In this document: piece after piece, positions 40,009-54,393 of the stretch
Layout: every line of letters begins with the position of its first letter
How positions within the stretch are numbered: the first letter of the stretch is position 1
Source: Lichenostomus cassidix
Lineage: Eukaryota > Chordata > Aves > Passeriformes > Meliphagidae
Direction of reading: 5' to 3'
NCBI GenBank assembly: GCA_008360975.2
Contig: CM039182.1
Coordinates: 28,028,566-28,092,565 of the forward strand
DNA: 64,000 nucleotides
Notes under the pieces: generated by a model
The model's database searches: none
Seen by the model: the letters and a program-made list of their open reading frames with translations, nothing else
Told to the model about the DNA's origin: nothing
Translations under genes and position numbers: made by a program

Positions 40009-43000
40009 GTAAAGTTCCTCTCTGTTTTTATCAAATTTGATTGCTGCAGCTGTTCCCAGTTTCTGTATTTTAAAAATAGCCTTATTCAGTGCCTTGTTGG
40101 CTAAAGGCCAGAGTACCATTAGAACATGCTGTACGGAAAACCTCTATTCAGTTACAGATACAGAAATATATTTAAGATCAGTGGGGGTCATCTGCAGCAA
40201 ACACTTGTATGGGGAAAATGGAATTTTAATGTGCTTGGACAGCTCACCACTTTTAACAGATATTTAAGAACTTCAAACCGGATATCTTCCTATTTGTATT
40301 GGTACTATCGTATTTCTGAGCATCAGGTATGATACAATATGAGCAAGTCAAGATCATTTCAACTAACAAAAATAGATCTAATTCTCAAATTACTCCTTAG
40401 TAGTGCTGGCATTCTCTTTAAATGGTTCCTAGTAATACTGGATATTTGATTAGCCTATAAAAATGCCACAGACTAGAAAAGAAAAATACAGTAATATTTA
40501 TGGAAATGTAGAAATTTGATCAATGAAAACCAGCTTTGTTTTGTACATTTCTGGGAGAACTAGTAATAAGAGGGAATAAATGTTCTCTTTCTGCAGGGTA
40601 GCAAACTCTATTAACAGCATTATCCCTATATTTATCCACCAAAGATTTTTTGAGTCATCTGCCAGAAAGAAATGTTCATTCCATTTACGTGAGTATTAAA
40701 ACTCCTTTTGATTAAGGTGGTAGTGACTTTGGTCCATGAGTTCAGAAAATCCCAAAGATGATCTTCATTTCTCTTGCTCTTCATGAGAATCAATTCCATT
40801 TTCTTCGTCTACCAGGCCAGTACTCCACAGTGTTTGGAGATCGTACTATGCAGAGTTTGAACAACAGTATTATTTACTTGTTAACCAAGAACCTAACTCA
40901 GGAAAAGTATTCTGAACATCAATGAGATGTCTCATAGATTACTTATCATTTCTAATGGAGTAAAATGCCTGCCTTAAAGCATTCAAAGTTATGCATTTCT
41001 ACTGCGCCTGGGGAAGAGCCTTCAACATGGCAAAGATATCCAAGGTAGTTTGGACTGGTACTAAGAGGAAAGAAAACATGGCAGTGAAGAAACCAGTGTA
41101 GTCTATGGAGCTTGCTGAGGCTCCAGGTTTCCAGGGGCTGGATTGCCTCTTAAGTTTCTTTGCCTTCACTCTCTCATTACCTAGGTTATTTTAATTAAAT
41201 AAATACTACAATCACGTTTTGGATTGCAGTTTCAATTACATTGTTCAGACCTTCTCTTTGTACAGAAGGAGCATCAGACAATTGAATGAAGTCAAATCCA
41301 GTCAACCTCCGGCAGGTATTTTTTACACCTAAGTCCATCAGACAATCTTCCTAAACTTCCTGCAGTCAGCAAAGTTAAAGAAGCTTTGATTTAGTTTCCC
41401 ACTAAACTAAACATGTTTAGTGTTGTCTGAGGTAGCCTAGGATTTCCAGGACATTCCCAATGGGCTGACAAGCCTGAAAAAGGAGCAACAGAAGAAGCAG
41501 ATGAAATGACAGTACCTTGAGAGCAATTCTAAGAGTGTTAAGGAGTTATATATGGAGAATTGAAGAAGGCTTAGTTTTCTCCTGACAATGATTCAGAGGA
41601 AGAGTCTAAGAGGTTTGGTTTTCTGGAGAAGCATATTTTAATCTGCAGTTACCAAGAGGAATTTTGGGAGACAAGTTTGCACGCTTGGACAGTTTAGGAG
41701 TTCCAATAAATCTACCACCCATAATTACCCTATGTGTTGGCTTTTTTTTGTGGAGGCTAAAGCCTGAAGAAGGGACACACCCTCTACTTACTCATTGTTT
41801 GATGGGTAACACGTTTGCTTGCTACCTCCAGGACTGAGCTCCAAGAATGTGAACAAATTTTGCCAGGGTATTCCTTGCATTTGTTCTGTTCTCATTAGTT
41901 GTCATTGTGGGATTTGGTCTCTGCTACCTAATCTAGTTATATACAGACAATTGCCAGTACTTTTCTCCCTATCTGAACTACACGTTGCTAAATATTCAGT
42001 ATTTTTGGTACTGTTACTAGTGTACAAGGCAGATCTGGGATACACCGAAACCTTTGTTACTGGAGAAAGCAAATGGGAAAGTTACCTCTAATAGTGCTGG
42101 AAGAAAATGTCTTTGATGTGCTTTACATGGAATGGCATCTCAAAGGACCGCAAAGAAAGCAAAAATAAATTTCTTGTTATACCTTTCAATATTTTAAGTA
42201 TTAATTACTGACATAAAGCTATTTTTCAATATTTTTTCTCAACGGTTATTCACAACACATAGGAAGAAAACGTATTTCCATAACCATGATCAAGTACAAC
42301 AGTTCCAAATTTCTTCTCAAGGACAAAAAGACCAAAGTCAACCACAAGTATCACAGTAGCAAGACTCAAATTATTTTTAGTGATCTTGTCCTGAACAGTA
42401 TCTGACACAAAAAACAAACTTTATTTCATTCCAAACAAGAAAAGACTACTTATAAGCAAAATTGAACCTGGTTACAACTTTCTTTATACTTTATTCTGCC
42501 ACAAAAGCAAAGCCACAATATTTCACTAAAAAATTATCTGAGCACACACTATTCAGTTGTAACACCACTCATGATTCAGGTATCAGAAACACAGAAAGAA
42601 AGTCCTTGCCCAGAGCTAACTCCTACAATCCTGTGCTGAAAAGCTATACTGAAATGTGGAGCCTTATTGAATTTGTCTTTAGACGGATTTGACACTGTAA
42701 GAAAAATATTTTTTCAAGGAATTCAATGCAGAACAGGAGACGTATAAAACTAACAAAATTGTTCTAATCTTATTTTGTGTTTTTTCACTCTCACTTTTTC
42801 TCTGAATGATGAAGGGTAAGAGAAAGTACATGAGAAACAGATAGGGAGGTCAGAGCTGTCTCTGAGACAAATTTTTAAAGGACCTTAATGTTGGTGTCTG
42901 CCCAAAAAAACATTTGAGCAAGAATATTCAGTAATATCCACAGGACTACATGCATGTTTCAAGCGTGACAGGTGCTCTGTTTATACAGGCCTATTGCTAT

Positions 43001-45039
43001 GGTAACTATTTTATGGTACATGCTTTTGGAATACTAATTATAAAGCAATATAAATAAGGTTGTGTACAACAAGCAAGTTGGCATTTACATATTTCAAGTG
43101 TCTGAAAATTCTGCCTCACATGTATAATATGATGAAAAATATTTTTCAAAATCAATCACACATTATTGTAATTCATGCATTGTAATGTTAGCTTCATTTT
43201 CTTTTCCATAACATTACTTTGCACTAGGATCAGCAGCACAAGAGGAATGCAATATGCTGCAGGAATTAAAGAAAGCAAAAGATGCAGGTGCACTAATAAA
43301 TGGGTGGCCTTTGGAGTACAGTATTTATGTGTGCTATGCCGAGCTAAACAGAAACCTAAATGTTACACATAAGAAGTGGTACAACAAGAACATCTGTGTT
43401 GGGGAACTGAACTGGCATGGCTAACACCTCCAGTGCCAGGTGCAAAGGACATTTCAGTACAGCTTGAGTGATTTTGACTGTTAGCATCTGTATATATCAG
43501 ATTATCTCTTCTTTTCCCTCCATATTCCACTAGAGTATTTGTATTACACATCTGGCTTTAGATTCTAGCACAGCAAAAGACAGGTTTCAATCCTTCAATT
43601 CCTGGATGTTAGCCATAGATTTTTTTTTTCATGTGAGTCTTGCCTTTCATAGAAACATACAGCCAGAGTCACTAGTAAATACTAAATGTATGGTTGAGGA
43701 AAATGAGCATTTTCCCCAGGAAAGAAAGAACCATTAAAGGAAGAACTGTACCTTTGATCTATTTAAAGTTGATCAAATGCCTGTAGAAAAAGCTTTTCCT
43801 CTCTAAAATACTAGAGTTGAATTGAAACTTCAAGTTTTGAAGGCCATTCTTCTGGGAAATTTTAGATTTTCATGTAAAGTCGCTTCTTCAAACCAATACT
43901 CAAAACAGTATGAAAATTTTTATTTCAGTTGACATACCTGATTCATAGAAATATTGATAATATTTGGTAGAAGATTTAAAATGAACAAATGAGGCAGCTG
44001 ATTGAAATTACTGGTAGGAAATGCAAAACAAGTTACTTGTGAGGTATTCATTGAAGTCCAAATCTAATAATCTTTGAAATATTTGAGATTCCAACAGAGT
44101 CCATTGAGACCATGACCTACCACCAAGTGGCTCAGGCTCAATCTTTTATTTCTTAATTAGGCAAAGATTTCAGGAATCAGTTGTTGTTTAAAGCCAAAAC
44201 CCTATTAAAATCTATAAAAGTGGTAATGTTAGTTCAGGTGGAAGTCAATGGCCCATTCACCATTACCATGACCCCAACAAAAGTTGAAATTGCTCCCAAG
44301 AAAGGCTTGAAAAGAAAGGGGAAAACGTAAGAAAAATAGAAAAAAAGAAAAAATAAGAATAGTGTTTATATTCTGGGAGAATCTACTCATGTTGGTGCAC
44401 TGTTAATGAGCCTGAACCACAGCTCTCCAGGTTTTATTTGTCCAGCATAACAAGCCCTACATTTCCATTCAAGACAGGAACAAAACATCGCCAATAGTAA
44501 AACAGGACATAATGAGATTTGACGGAATTTCTTCAAAAAACTGTTTCTTTCTCTTGGCAATTCCAAATCATCTCCTTCCATCCCCAGCCACTGTTAAAAC
44601 CCCTTGAACATGTCTAATAAATAATCTAAAAAAGGAAAGGACAAATTATTTAAGTCTACACTTCCCTGGGAACTGGGAGTTTGTTTCACCACATTGTAAA
44701 TTAACTTTCCTAACTTCTAATAAGGTGTGACAAAAATGCAATAAATACAAATAAATCCACAGGGAAGAGATGTAAAAAAAATTTACAAAAGCTTGGTGGA
44801 AAAAGAAAAATAAAAAAGAAAAAGCTATAACAAATTTGCAATCCCTAGTCACTCATCTTTTCTTGTTACTTCAGTTCTAACGCCAAATTCCTTCATTATT
44901 TTTGACCTGATATGAAGCACCATCTGGCAAAAGCATGTTGCAATTCCAAATAAATGAAATAATTGGATGGTCGCTTTAAAATATCTTTTATAAATAAGTA
45001 CTATTATACATTAGCAAAACTCATTTCATTGCATTTCTG

Positions 45040-45480
45040 AGCTCTGATGCTGTGCTGTGACTTTCTGTCTGCCTCGAGGACCTGGGGTTTCCAAGCAGTC
45101 TCGCATTTAGTGTTAGACTGTCATGAGCCTGATGAGTTTCCGCAGTCACAAAGTATCAGATGCATATGTCCATATGTTTCATTTGTATTTCTTGTATGCA
45201 TTATTATCATTATTAATGCTACTACTGTCAGACAAGGGTAACAACACAGACTCAGCAGAACCATTGCCCTGAGGATGAGATCACCACTTGAGGGTCCTGA
45301 CGGATCTGCAGCAGCAGATTACAAACCATATGGCTGACGTGGTTGTCTTATAATGAACCAAATGGCTGTGGGTATTCAGGAGCCATTTCAAAAGTGGATC
45401 AGATGTGACCATCATGAGATATATCTCTCAATCACACTTCGAAATGCCTTCAGAATAATTCTGGACGGCCAATTACATTC
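45040..45480. promoter_or_regulatory. Second CpG-bearing pocket in large DGKB intron
   Basis: Unique sequence with retained CpGs (CCTCGAGG, CTCGC, CCGCAG, GACGG, TGACGTGG, TTCGAA, GGACGGCC). It also has factor-like motifs such as CATATG, TGACG and CCAATTA. The small ORF at 45047-45241 has no domain. Confidence 0.22.
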
Positions 45481-46901
45481 ATTCTACTACCACAAATGTT
45501 TTAAAGTCTGAGGAGCTCATCCTATTGCTGGAGTCATACAGATGTATTTCTGTGTCCACACAGACCCTTTCACTAGTCTGGAGGGTCTTCTGCAGAGTGC
45601 CCACCTCCCTAGGCATACATCATGAGAGGAATCAGGTCAGAAGAGACAGAGAAGTCATTGATTAATTGGATACCTGTTACTACACTGCTCCTCGACAAGC
45701 TATGACAAGCGTGGGGTAAGAGCGAAAAATAAAATATTTGTTAGTGATGAAAAGTGGTGTACAAAACAGCAGCTGGTCATGAGCAAACATTTGCAGCTAT
45801 AAAGACCCACCTGCTTTGGCTGACTAAAATGAAAAGGAACAATGCTTTAGGGGTTGTGAAAGAAGATCTCACCACTGATGGATTATACAGAAAAAAGGAC
45901 TTATGTTTAAAGCATTAGTATTCATAGTCCTTTTTTCATAACAAATCTTATTTCTTTGAGTCAGGAGTCCTAGACAAGTATGGCATGCACTAAATGAAAA
46001 CATTCACAGCTCTTGAAACCAGTTTGTTCTGTATGCCTGCTTTGTCTTTCATTAAATATTCATTTATTGATATTAGACTTATGAAAAATTTAGAATAATT
46101 TTAATCCTCCCCTATATGAATAGGAGAAATTAAAGGAAAAGTGAGTTCATCCAGATTTATAGGTATGTGTGATACAAATTGTGACATTTCCAGAAAATGA
46201 CAACAAAATCAGGAATCCAGGAGGAAAAGAAATGTCCTGTGCATCACCTAAATATTTAACTACAATATCAGCTTATGTTAATCATATTTCAAGAGCTGGG
46301 TTAAACATGCTGTAATTGTGCCATCAACCCACATGAATCAAACCTTTATTTAATAACTGTAAAAGCTACCATTTGCTACTTTTAAGATATCTAATTTCTC
46401 ACAGCCCTTACTCGATAATGGTCACTAGAGTTACAACATGCTGAAAATAACAATGTTTTTGAAAATCTTGTTTGAGTTCTTAATGCAGAAGCTGAAACAT
46501 CTGTAACAGTATGGCAGTTTTCAGCTTCTTGTACTTTCTGGCAATGTTCATGTAAAAAGGCTTTAAAAGTACAAGTAAAAACATTAGTGTTTTGACTACT
46601 TGCAGGAAACTGGTATGTATACAATTAATATAAAGGGAACTGCCAAGTCAATCTGAGCCTAATATTCAGGGGCTTGTGTTATTTTTATTTTATTTGTTTT
46701 TGAATTTGTAAAAATTCCCAAGCTGTTGCAAAACCTAATACCATTTGAACATTCCAGGTACTCTATTTTAATTAATAGAAACATATTGTTATATTCAACA
46801 GATACACAAAATAATAAACAAGTAAGAGCAGAAGCTCTTTATACAGTTAACATATGAAAAAAAAAAACCCCAAGATTCCTCATCCTGATTTGTGCAAGGA
46901 A

Positions 46902-46923
46902 AAAATCAAAATCAAAATCAAAC
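46902..46923. repeat. TCAAAA tandem repeat
   Basis: About three 6-bp units (AAAATC/TCAAAA) in an A-rich context. Confidence 0.85.
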
Positions 46924-49900
46924 TCTACAAACAAGTGTTCTCTCAATAGCAAGCACAGAGAAAGTTCAACAACAGTTTGACTCAACCCATATTCAGATAT
47001 AATGAGAACTGGACCCAGTCCTAAATCTATTGAATAAAGGGAAAAGTATCCTCTCAGAATAAAATAAAATTAATCAATGCTATTTTGGCTATAGCATGAA
47101 AAGCAAACAAAAACCAAGAGGAAGACAAAAGGAAAGCAGTGAGGGACAACACAGTTAATGGCTAAGTTTTGAGATATTTTTTCTCCATCATATGTTTTCA
47201 TCCAAAATATCCTGGAATATGAAATTGCCAATGCTAATTCCCTGTGCTTAAGCAATTCTTTAGATCATCAAAGCACAGTATACACACTGAAGTTCATGGC
47301 ACTTACCACGGAAAATTAAATGTACAACACTATATGAAGTCCAGAAAACTGTGGCCTTCACAAGAAGACTGAATTAAGGTTAGACTGTCTGAATATTGGC
47401 CCTTTCTATGTTTTGAGTTCTAACTCTGCAGCCTTTATTGTTCTTTTGACTTACTTTTTATGTTCAGTGTACATAAAACATAGAAACAGAGTAAATTTAG
47501 AGACTTTTCCACAAGCACGTACAAGAAACCTTTTATATAAATTTTATGTTTATCTAATCCTACTACTTCTAAATTCAATTAAATTTTTAGTCTTTTAATT
47601 GGCAAAAGCTGTTTCAAAATTTAACAAAAGATTTATCAAACTGAAATTACATTTTGCTGAGCCCTCACAGCACAGATTTTCCTGCTGCAGTATTTCAGCT
47701 GTAAAGGCTAAGACAGAGTGCCTAGTGTTTTTCCTATTTCACAAACTAGGACCACATTTTGATGTTGCATCATAGGAATCATGACTACTGCTAATAATAT
47801 GAAGTATAAATCTTTATTTGGGATCTGCTCCAAAGCCTGCCAGTTCTGTGGGAATAAAATAACTACCATGTGTTTGGTATCTTAACTTCCTAAACGGATG
47901 CAATATCAGATGAGTTGTGTAAGAGATTATTGCTTAAACATTTTCTTTTTATTTTTATCTATATATTAATCACAGAGTGACAAAGGCTCAGGGAGAAAAG
48001 CCAAGGATTTTGAATTCTGTTCAGCTCACCCATATAACTCCTATGTTACTTTATGAAAGCCACCATATCTCCTTTACAGCCCTGGTCCAATTGCACCTTT
48101 TGAATTAAAAGAACTATTTAGAGTTGCTATACATCTGGATTCTTCCAGATCTTGTGGGAATAGGAAAATCTTAATTTATATACATTCTCACAAAATTTTT
48201 CATACTCTGGTTTCACATGTGAAATCAATGATCAGTCATGATCACCAACAAAACACTGAGCATATTGCAAGCTTTCCAGGGCATGGATTGCTTTTTTTGT
48301 TTGTTCCCTGTAACTCCACTATCTGATTAGGCTCCTTAGGAGGTACTGGAATATACATAAATAATAAGCAAGAGGAGACAATTAAAAAAAAAAATAATTG
48401 CTACTATTAATCTGTGAGATTAAGATGTAAACTACCCACTTTGCATTGCACTGCTGACTCCCAAGGGAAGCCTGGCAAAGAGAGTGCACACTGAGCAGTG
48501 CTGTCCCCCCACTTCAGCAGAAATTCCACCCCCGTGCAGACTAATGATTTACTTCGAGTTTTCCTTGGCTAACTTGAGAAGAGTTTCTCTCTCCAGGTCA
48601 GTCACTCAGCCTTCTTGCAAATGTCAGTTTACTGTTCACAACTATTATTCCATTCACAGGGGTTTTAATAGGCATGAATGAGGACAGTTATGAAGGAAAT
48701 TCACAGTGTCATGGAAAACCCTGGAACTCAGTTATGAATTGGGCATCCAGGCTTCATATATTTTTCAAGCTGACTAGCTCTTGCTCATTTGAACAATGCC
48801 AATGATCTCTTTCTAGGCTGACCATCATAAAGCCACTTGTACACAGTAGCATGGCTTTTCTCTGAGCTGGTGAGTGTGCCTGCAGCTCAATAGGACTATT
48901 CACATGAACAGATGTTACTCGATGTGAACACTGGTTGCAGAATTAAGCCTGTCCTTACTCTTCCTCTTGCTCCAAACATCAGCTGCTCAGACATTCAGGC
49001 TACTTTTTTTAAATGGCTTTTTGCCATACACAAAGCGTGCAAAATAGCGACTCCTGTAATTAAAAAAATAAGAAATAAAAAAAATCCCCCTATATTCCAT
49101 TAGCACTCATACAAACTAACATTTGTATGCTTCTCTATAGAGTTTCTTGTATGGCTGATGATAAGTAATTAAAGTCTGTTTAGTTGTTTGGCATAATATT
49201 TTGTGGCTTTCACAGATAAAGAGAAACCTCTATCTTTCATTTGAAAATATATACTTGAATAGATATGGAAGGATGTCAGACCAATATTGAATTTTTATTT
49301 TCATACCATGCAAAAAAGACTGATGAGTCTACAGAATATGTTTGGCTTGACATAGTTTTTTTTCATCCCAACACTCTTTTGTCTATACCGAAGTAAATAT
49401 ATCTTTTAGAAGTATGTAAAACAGCCTTAACCATGGAAAAAAAGCCAACCCCAAACTTCTAAGAATTATTAGGCAGACACTTAACTCTAATGTTTATAAA
49501 ATTCTAAGATTAAATATCTCATAATATTTCTTTATGTAACTATTCTTCTCAGTTTTAACCAAATCGTAACTGTTACAACCTAAATCCACTTTTGGTGTAA
49601 GAAAGATATTCCAATTTAAGACCTGAAATTATGTGTGTTAACAGCTGCTTGTAGAAATACACTACAAACTTGAAAACAGACAATAACAGTACTAATAATG
49701 TTTCCCATATTTCTTATTTAAATACTGAAGGCATTTTATTTAGCTTTTTACTTTCGGGTGATGGCCAAAAGTGATCATTGATATTAGTATCCTTTTGAAC
49801 GTTTATATTTTTAAATCTCTCCAAATTGATTCTGTGCTGAAAGCACAGCTGAGGCTCACAAATAAGTTAGAAAAGGTATAAAAAGATCCTTTGAAAATGA

Positions 49901-52900
49901 CAAAGAAAAATACCTGAACAGAGCAAGCTTCACAAGTGGCAACTATACAACCAGGTTTAAAGACCAAATCAGGCTCGTGGGGCTTGTTTTTGTTTGTGTA
50001 GTCTTTCCTTTCCTGTGTTATATAAAAGTCTTCAGTTATTTTTCTTTGTTGCACACTGTGAACCCAGTAGCCTAGGAATAAAGATCTGGGAGGAAAACTT
50101 TAAGGGAAATACATTTCAGATACAGCTGGACCAGGTGGTCCAATCTGCCAGTTTACAAATAATTGGCGAACCACTTGCTCCTCTTCAGACCCCTGGTACC
50201 TCACCTGTTCTAATGCCTTGTCAGAATTATGACAAGTGGGTCCACAACCTATTCTGACAGTTATTTAAGAACCCTTGACTTAACATCATCTGTCCCTGTT
50301 GATTTGGGTTTTAGTTATGCTCTTATTTCAATATCACTAATTTCAAATAGTTTTCATTAAGTGTTGGCTTGCTTTCTTCTGTGTTTACATACTGAAAAAG
50401 AAAACAAACCTGAAGACAGGGTGAGGAAGGAGAAGAAAAAATCCCTGCAAACTCCTCAAAACAATGATGAATACTTCCAAAAATGGCAAGTTCCCTGCTT
50501 CTTTTTGGTAAGTACCAAAACATGCTAAATGGATGCACATGCATTCTCATGGTTACCCCACTGAACAGAGGAAAGTGATTATTCCTGTTTAGCAGGTACA
50601 GCCACATTTGTGAACACATGAGGGAATTTGGGGCACCCTTCCCTTCTCCTTTCATGCCTACAAATTACTCTCAAGGGAAATAAACCAAAGAGTACCAATA
50701 CTTTCTTAAGTAGCAGACATGAAACTGCAGCCACAATTTACACAGCAAAAAACGATTCAGAATGAAAAACCAATTTCTCCCAACCCAAACACTTAATATA
50801 AACGACCATCTCCTACAGTAAAGCATACATCACCTTTGTTTTCAGTCTACTATTTAGTTCAGACTTCTTATATCATCACCTTTCAGTTCTGGAAAGTTTA
50901 AATAATTACTAGCCAAGTATCTTCCACTAGCAAAACCTGTAACATATATTTACTAATTTTTTCCTTTTTTTCTTATTTCTTTTTAATTCCTTCATTCTCT
51001 CAGCTTATGGAGAACGATGCTGGTACTCCTAGTACCAGAACTGCCATCTGTTATGCCTTTATTATTGAATCACTCATTCTATGCCATCTCCCATGTCCTG
51101 CCACCTCTTACTAACACTGCTTACTGGATACTGGCATGCTGATTCTTTTAATGTCACAGTACATCATTTTTAAATGCAGTATATAATAATTTTTTACTTG
51201 TTTATCCACTATTGTCACAGGTTGCAGTCCACTGCATCTAAATGCTAGCACCTCTGTTCAAGGGACACTGAAGGAGGAAGCAGCTGAGCATATCCAACCC
51301 TTCCACACACAGCCAAGTTTCCTGTCTCATCAAGAGAGAGAGACCTACCTCCATTAAGTCTCTCTTTGCTGGCTGCACAGGTAAAAAGCATCAAACAATC
51401 CCTTCCACTTAGGATCTGCTCCTTTAACCATATTGCAAGGTGAGAAGTGATAGATCAAGATTTTCTTTTCTTAGGAAAGAGAATTATAGCCACAGCAGCA
51501 GCACTGACTGCTTAGCTCCTGGCACTAGATGATACCCTTAGGGTTTAAGCCATACAGAAGAGTGCCTGCCAGTTTTCACAGCATGTTGGAGGACCATCGA
51601 TGTGTAAGAAGAACAAAAATATTCATGGGGTTATGAGGAAAGAAAGAAAAAGGAAGCATGGATTCAGCATGTGAGAGTGGAGTACCCAGACATCTTTCCT
51701 GGATGAGGCCCCTAACTAGCAGTCCATAGTGCAAAGGTAAAGGAGCAGGAAGCTATCTATGCTCCTGACTAGTATTGCCAGTATCTCACTTTGGAATCTC
51801 CCTGTCTGAACTGAATCTCAACAAAGCTTGAGTTAGGAAATACTCCCATCTCCCCAGATTAATGCTGGAAGTCACAGCTGTTAACACTACCCAACCAAGC
51901 AGCTAGTTTCAGGCACCTGAGCAGTGCCTAATGCATTTCATTGCCTGGAAGGTTTACACAGTGATAGAAGTCAAGAGTACTGAACCTTTCTCTGTGGTTA
52001 AGATGGATTTTAGGCACTTCAATGACAAGTTAAGCTGTATTTAGATTCATGTGATCCTATCTATTCACTATTAATAATATTTTAATATTAAAATTGATTC
52101 CACAGAACTGATTGGACTTTCTCCTGCTGATCTTACCAAATGCCATGATGCACAGTTAAGTGTTATGCCTAACCTATTGAAAATTGAACAGTTCCTAAAT
52201 TAAATGCAATTAAAATATCAAAGTTTACACTTCTACAAATTGAACAGTAAGATGTGATTTAAAATACGTTGTTTGTCCTTGAAACTCCTGAACGTCATGT
52301 TTTGGCTTAGGGAATTTTTGTAGCTAGATTATGAACTTGTAGAGTGATGAAACACTGAATTGTTCTGTAACAGTGATAGTATAATAGTCTACTGATGGGA
52401 GGGAACACTGCGTCTCATGCTGGAAGCAAGCCCACACCTTCAGCAAATACTGAATGAAAACAATAAATTATATTGATCCAAGGACTCAAAGAATCATGCT
52501 GGAAAACAGTATCTAATGGTAGCAGGAAGCAAACCAATTTTTATGCAATTTCGAAGTAGTCACATAGAAACTACATGTTTTATGCTGCTCCTGTGTATAA
52601 TATGTACTTCTTACTAATACTGTGCTTTGGGCCCAATAAGAACTAAAGTTCTATCTCAATACATGCTATGTTAGCATCAAGTTTTTCTCTCCCCAAATTG
52701 ATCTGCATCATGTGTTCAGACAAAAAAAGCAAAAACCCACATGTAAATCCACACATAAAATACCTATAATAAGTAAATAAATAAATTCAGTGGGACCCAC
52801 AGCAATATATTCCGAACTACAGTATACAGACCTCTCCTTTCAGAGAAAAGACATTTTACAGGGATGGAAATCTGGTCGAAGGAAGCTTTTGCAATATATA

Positions 52901-54371
52901 GTTTCACAAGGGAAAGAATTGGAGAAATGTTCCCCCCAAAGAAAAGTAATGCAAAAGTGGGGCAGAGAAGAGGTAAAAGTATAAATACTCATATTATGCT
53001 TGCATAAAGAAAATCATTTGAGAAAAAGAAATAAACAACCTCTGATCTCTTGACTGATCTGGGGAAACAATTCAATTAAAATAATCAACATGCCAGATCT
53101 CCCTTCCTGATTTGCTTAAGCAAGCTTGCATTTGAAATTGTAGAATTAGATTGTGCATATATATGAGTGCTTCCCTCCTCCTCTTCTCCCCCAGGGAAAA
53201 ATCAAACTTACAAGAGGTTGTTTAGCAAATGTTATGGGGGATTAAAAGACCTTGGGTTCCCTGAATTTTGGCTACACTAAGTATAGGATTTGTGTACATT
53301 AAAAGAGGGATCTGGCTCAGATTTAACTCAGCAATTGCTTTGCCAGCTCAACTAACCAAACCTCAGTTGTGTCACGTGTGGTTTTGGTCTGGAATTGTGC
53401 ATTTGCTCCACAGTGGTTATAATTTTTGTTAGTTTCTATTCTACCCAAACTAAAAAGATGAAACACCCATTTTTACTGTATCACTTTTTTCAATGTCTGT
53501 ACAAATCAGATTCATATAACTTAGCAAACAAACAAAAAAATCCCCTCCAAACAACAAGAATGACATATGGCATGTTGTTATCTTTACCACTTTAAAACAT
53601 AAACCTCCAACATAGTCAAACTGTGAAAGAGTGATAGCGTTAAAGGTCTGTAACATAACCGAAGATTTTACTTGTAGTAAAAGACGTATTTCCAGTCAGA
53701 GTAGATGATGCCTTTGGAAAAAGGAAAAGAAGCTGTTTCTTAGGGCTACAACAGACAAAGTAACAAGAAAATCAGGGATGGATACAGCAGAGCACTCTGA
53801 CAATGATGAGAGCTTCTCTGTTGCTCTCTAAGTCTATCCCCACACAGAATACAGCACTTTGCTGAAAAGACCTACAGTCCATAGACTCAGCAGGAATAAG
53901 GTAGCTGTAATATTATTATAGTATGTTACGTTAAATTTCACCTATGATAGATTCATAAGATAGTGTAATGATGTTTCTCAAGGAATAATATACAAAAGGC
54001 TAAAAGGGCTTAGATACTGATAATCACACAAGTGACAGTAAACCTCAAATTTCTGGATTGCATTTTTTTTCTGTTTCACAGGATTCACACTGCTTGTATT
54101 TATACATTTGCTAAACAAAAATATTTTTGGCAGTTCACACTTTTCTAAAAATGCTATGAAAATTGTTCTTCTTGACATTTATTGAAACTTAATACTTGAA
54201 ATAATTTCCCTCAGCTCTCTAGCTCTCATAATATAGTATTATAATTTCTATAAAGTTATCAATAGATTATTTCATAATTAATAATTTGTAATGATATTTT
54301 CACTCCTCTTATGCCCCCAAAGCAGGAGGTCTTTTCCTGAAAACTTATTTATATTAAGGGAACACAGTTCA

Positions 54372-54393
54372 AAAATAAATAAATAAATAAAAA
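54372..54393. repeat. AAAT microsatellite
   Basis: AAATAAATAAATAAAT-type run of about four units. Confidence 0.9.
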
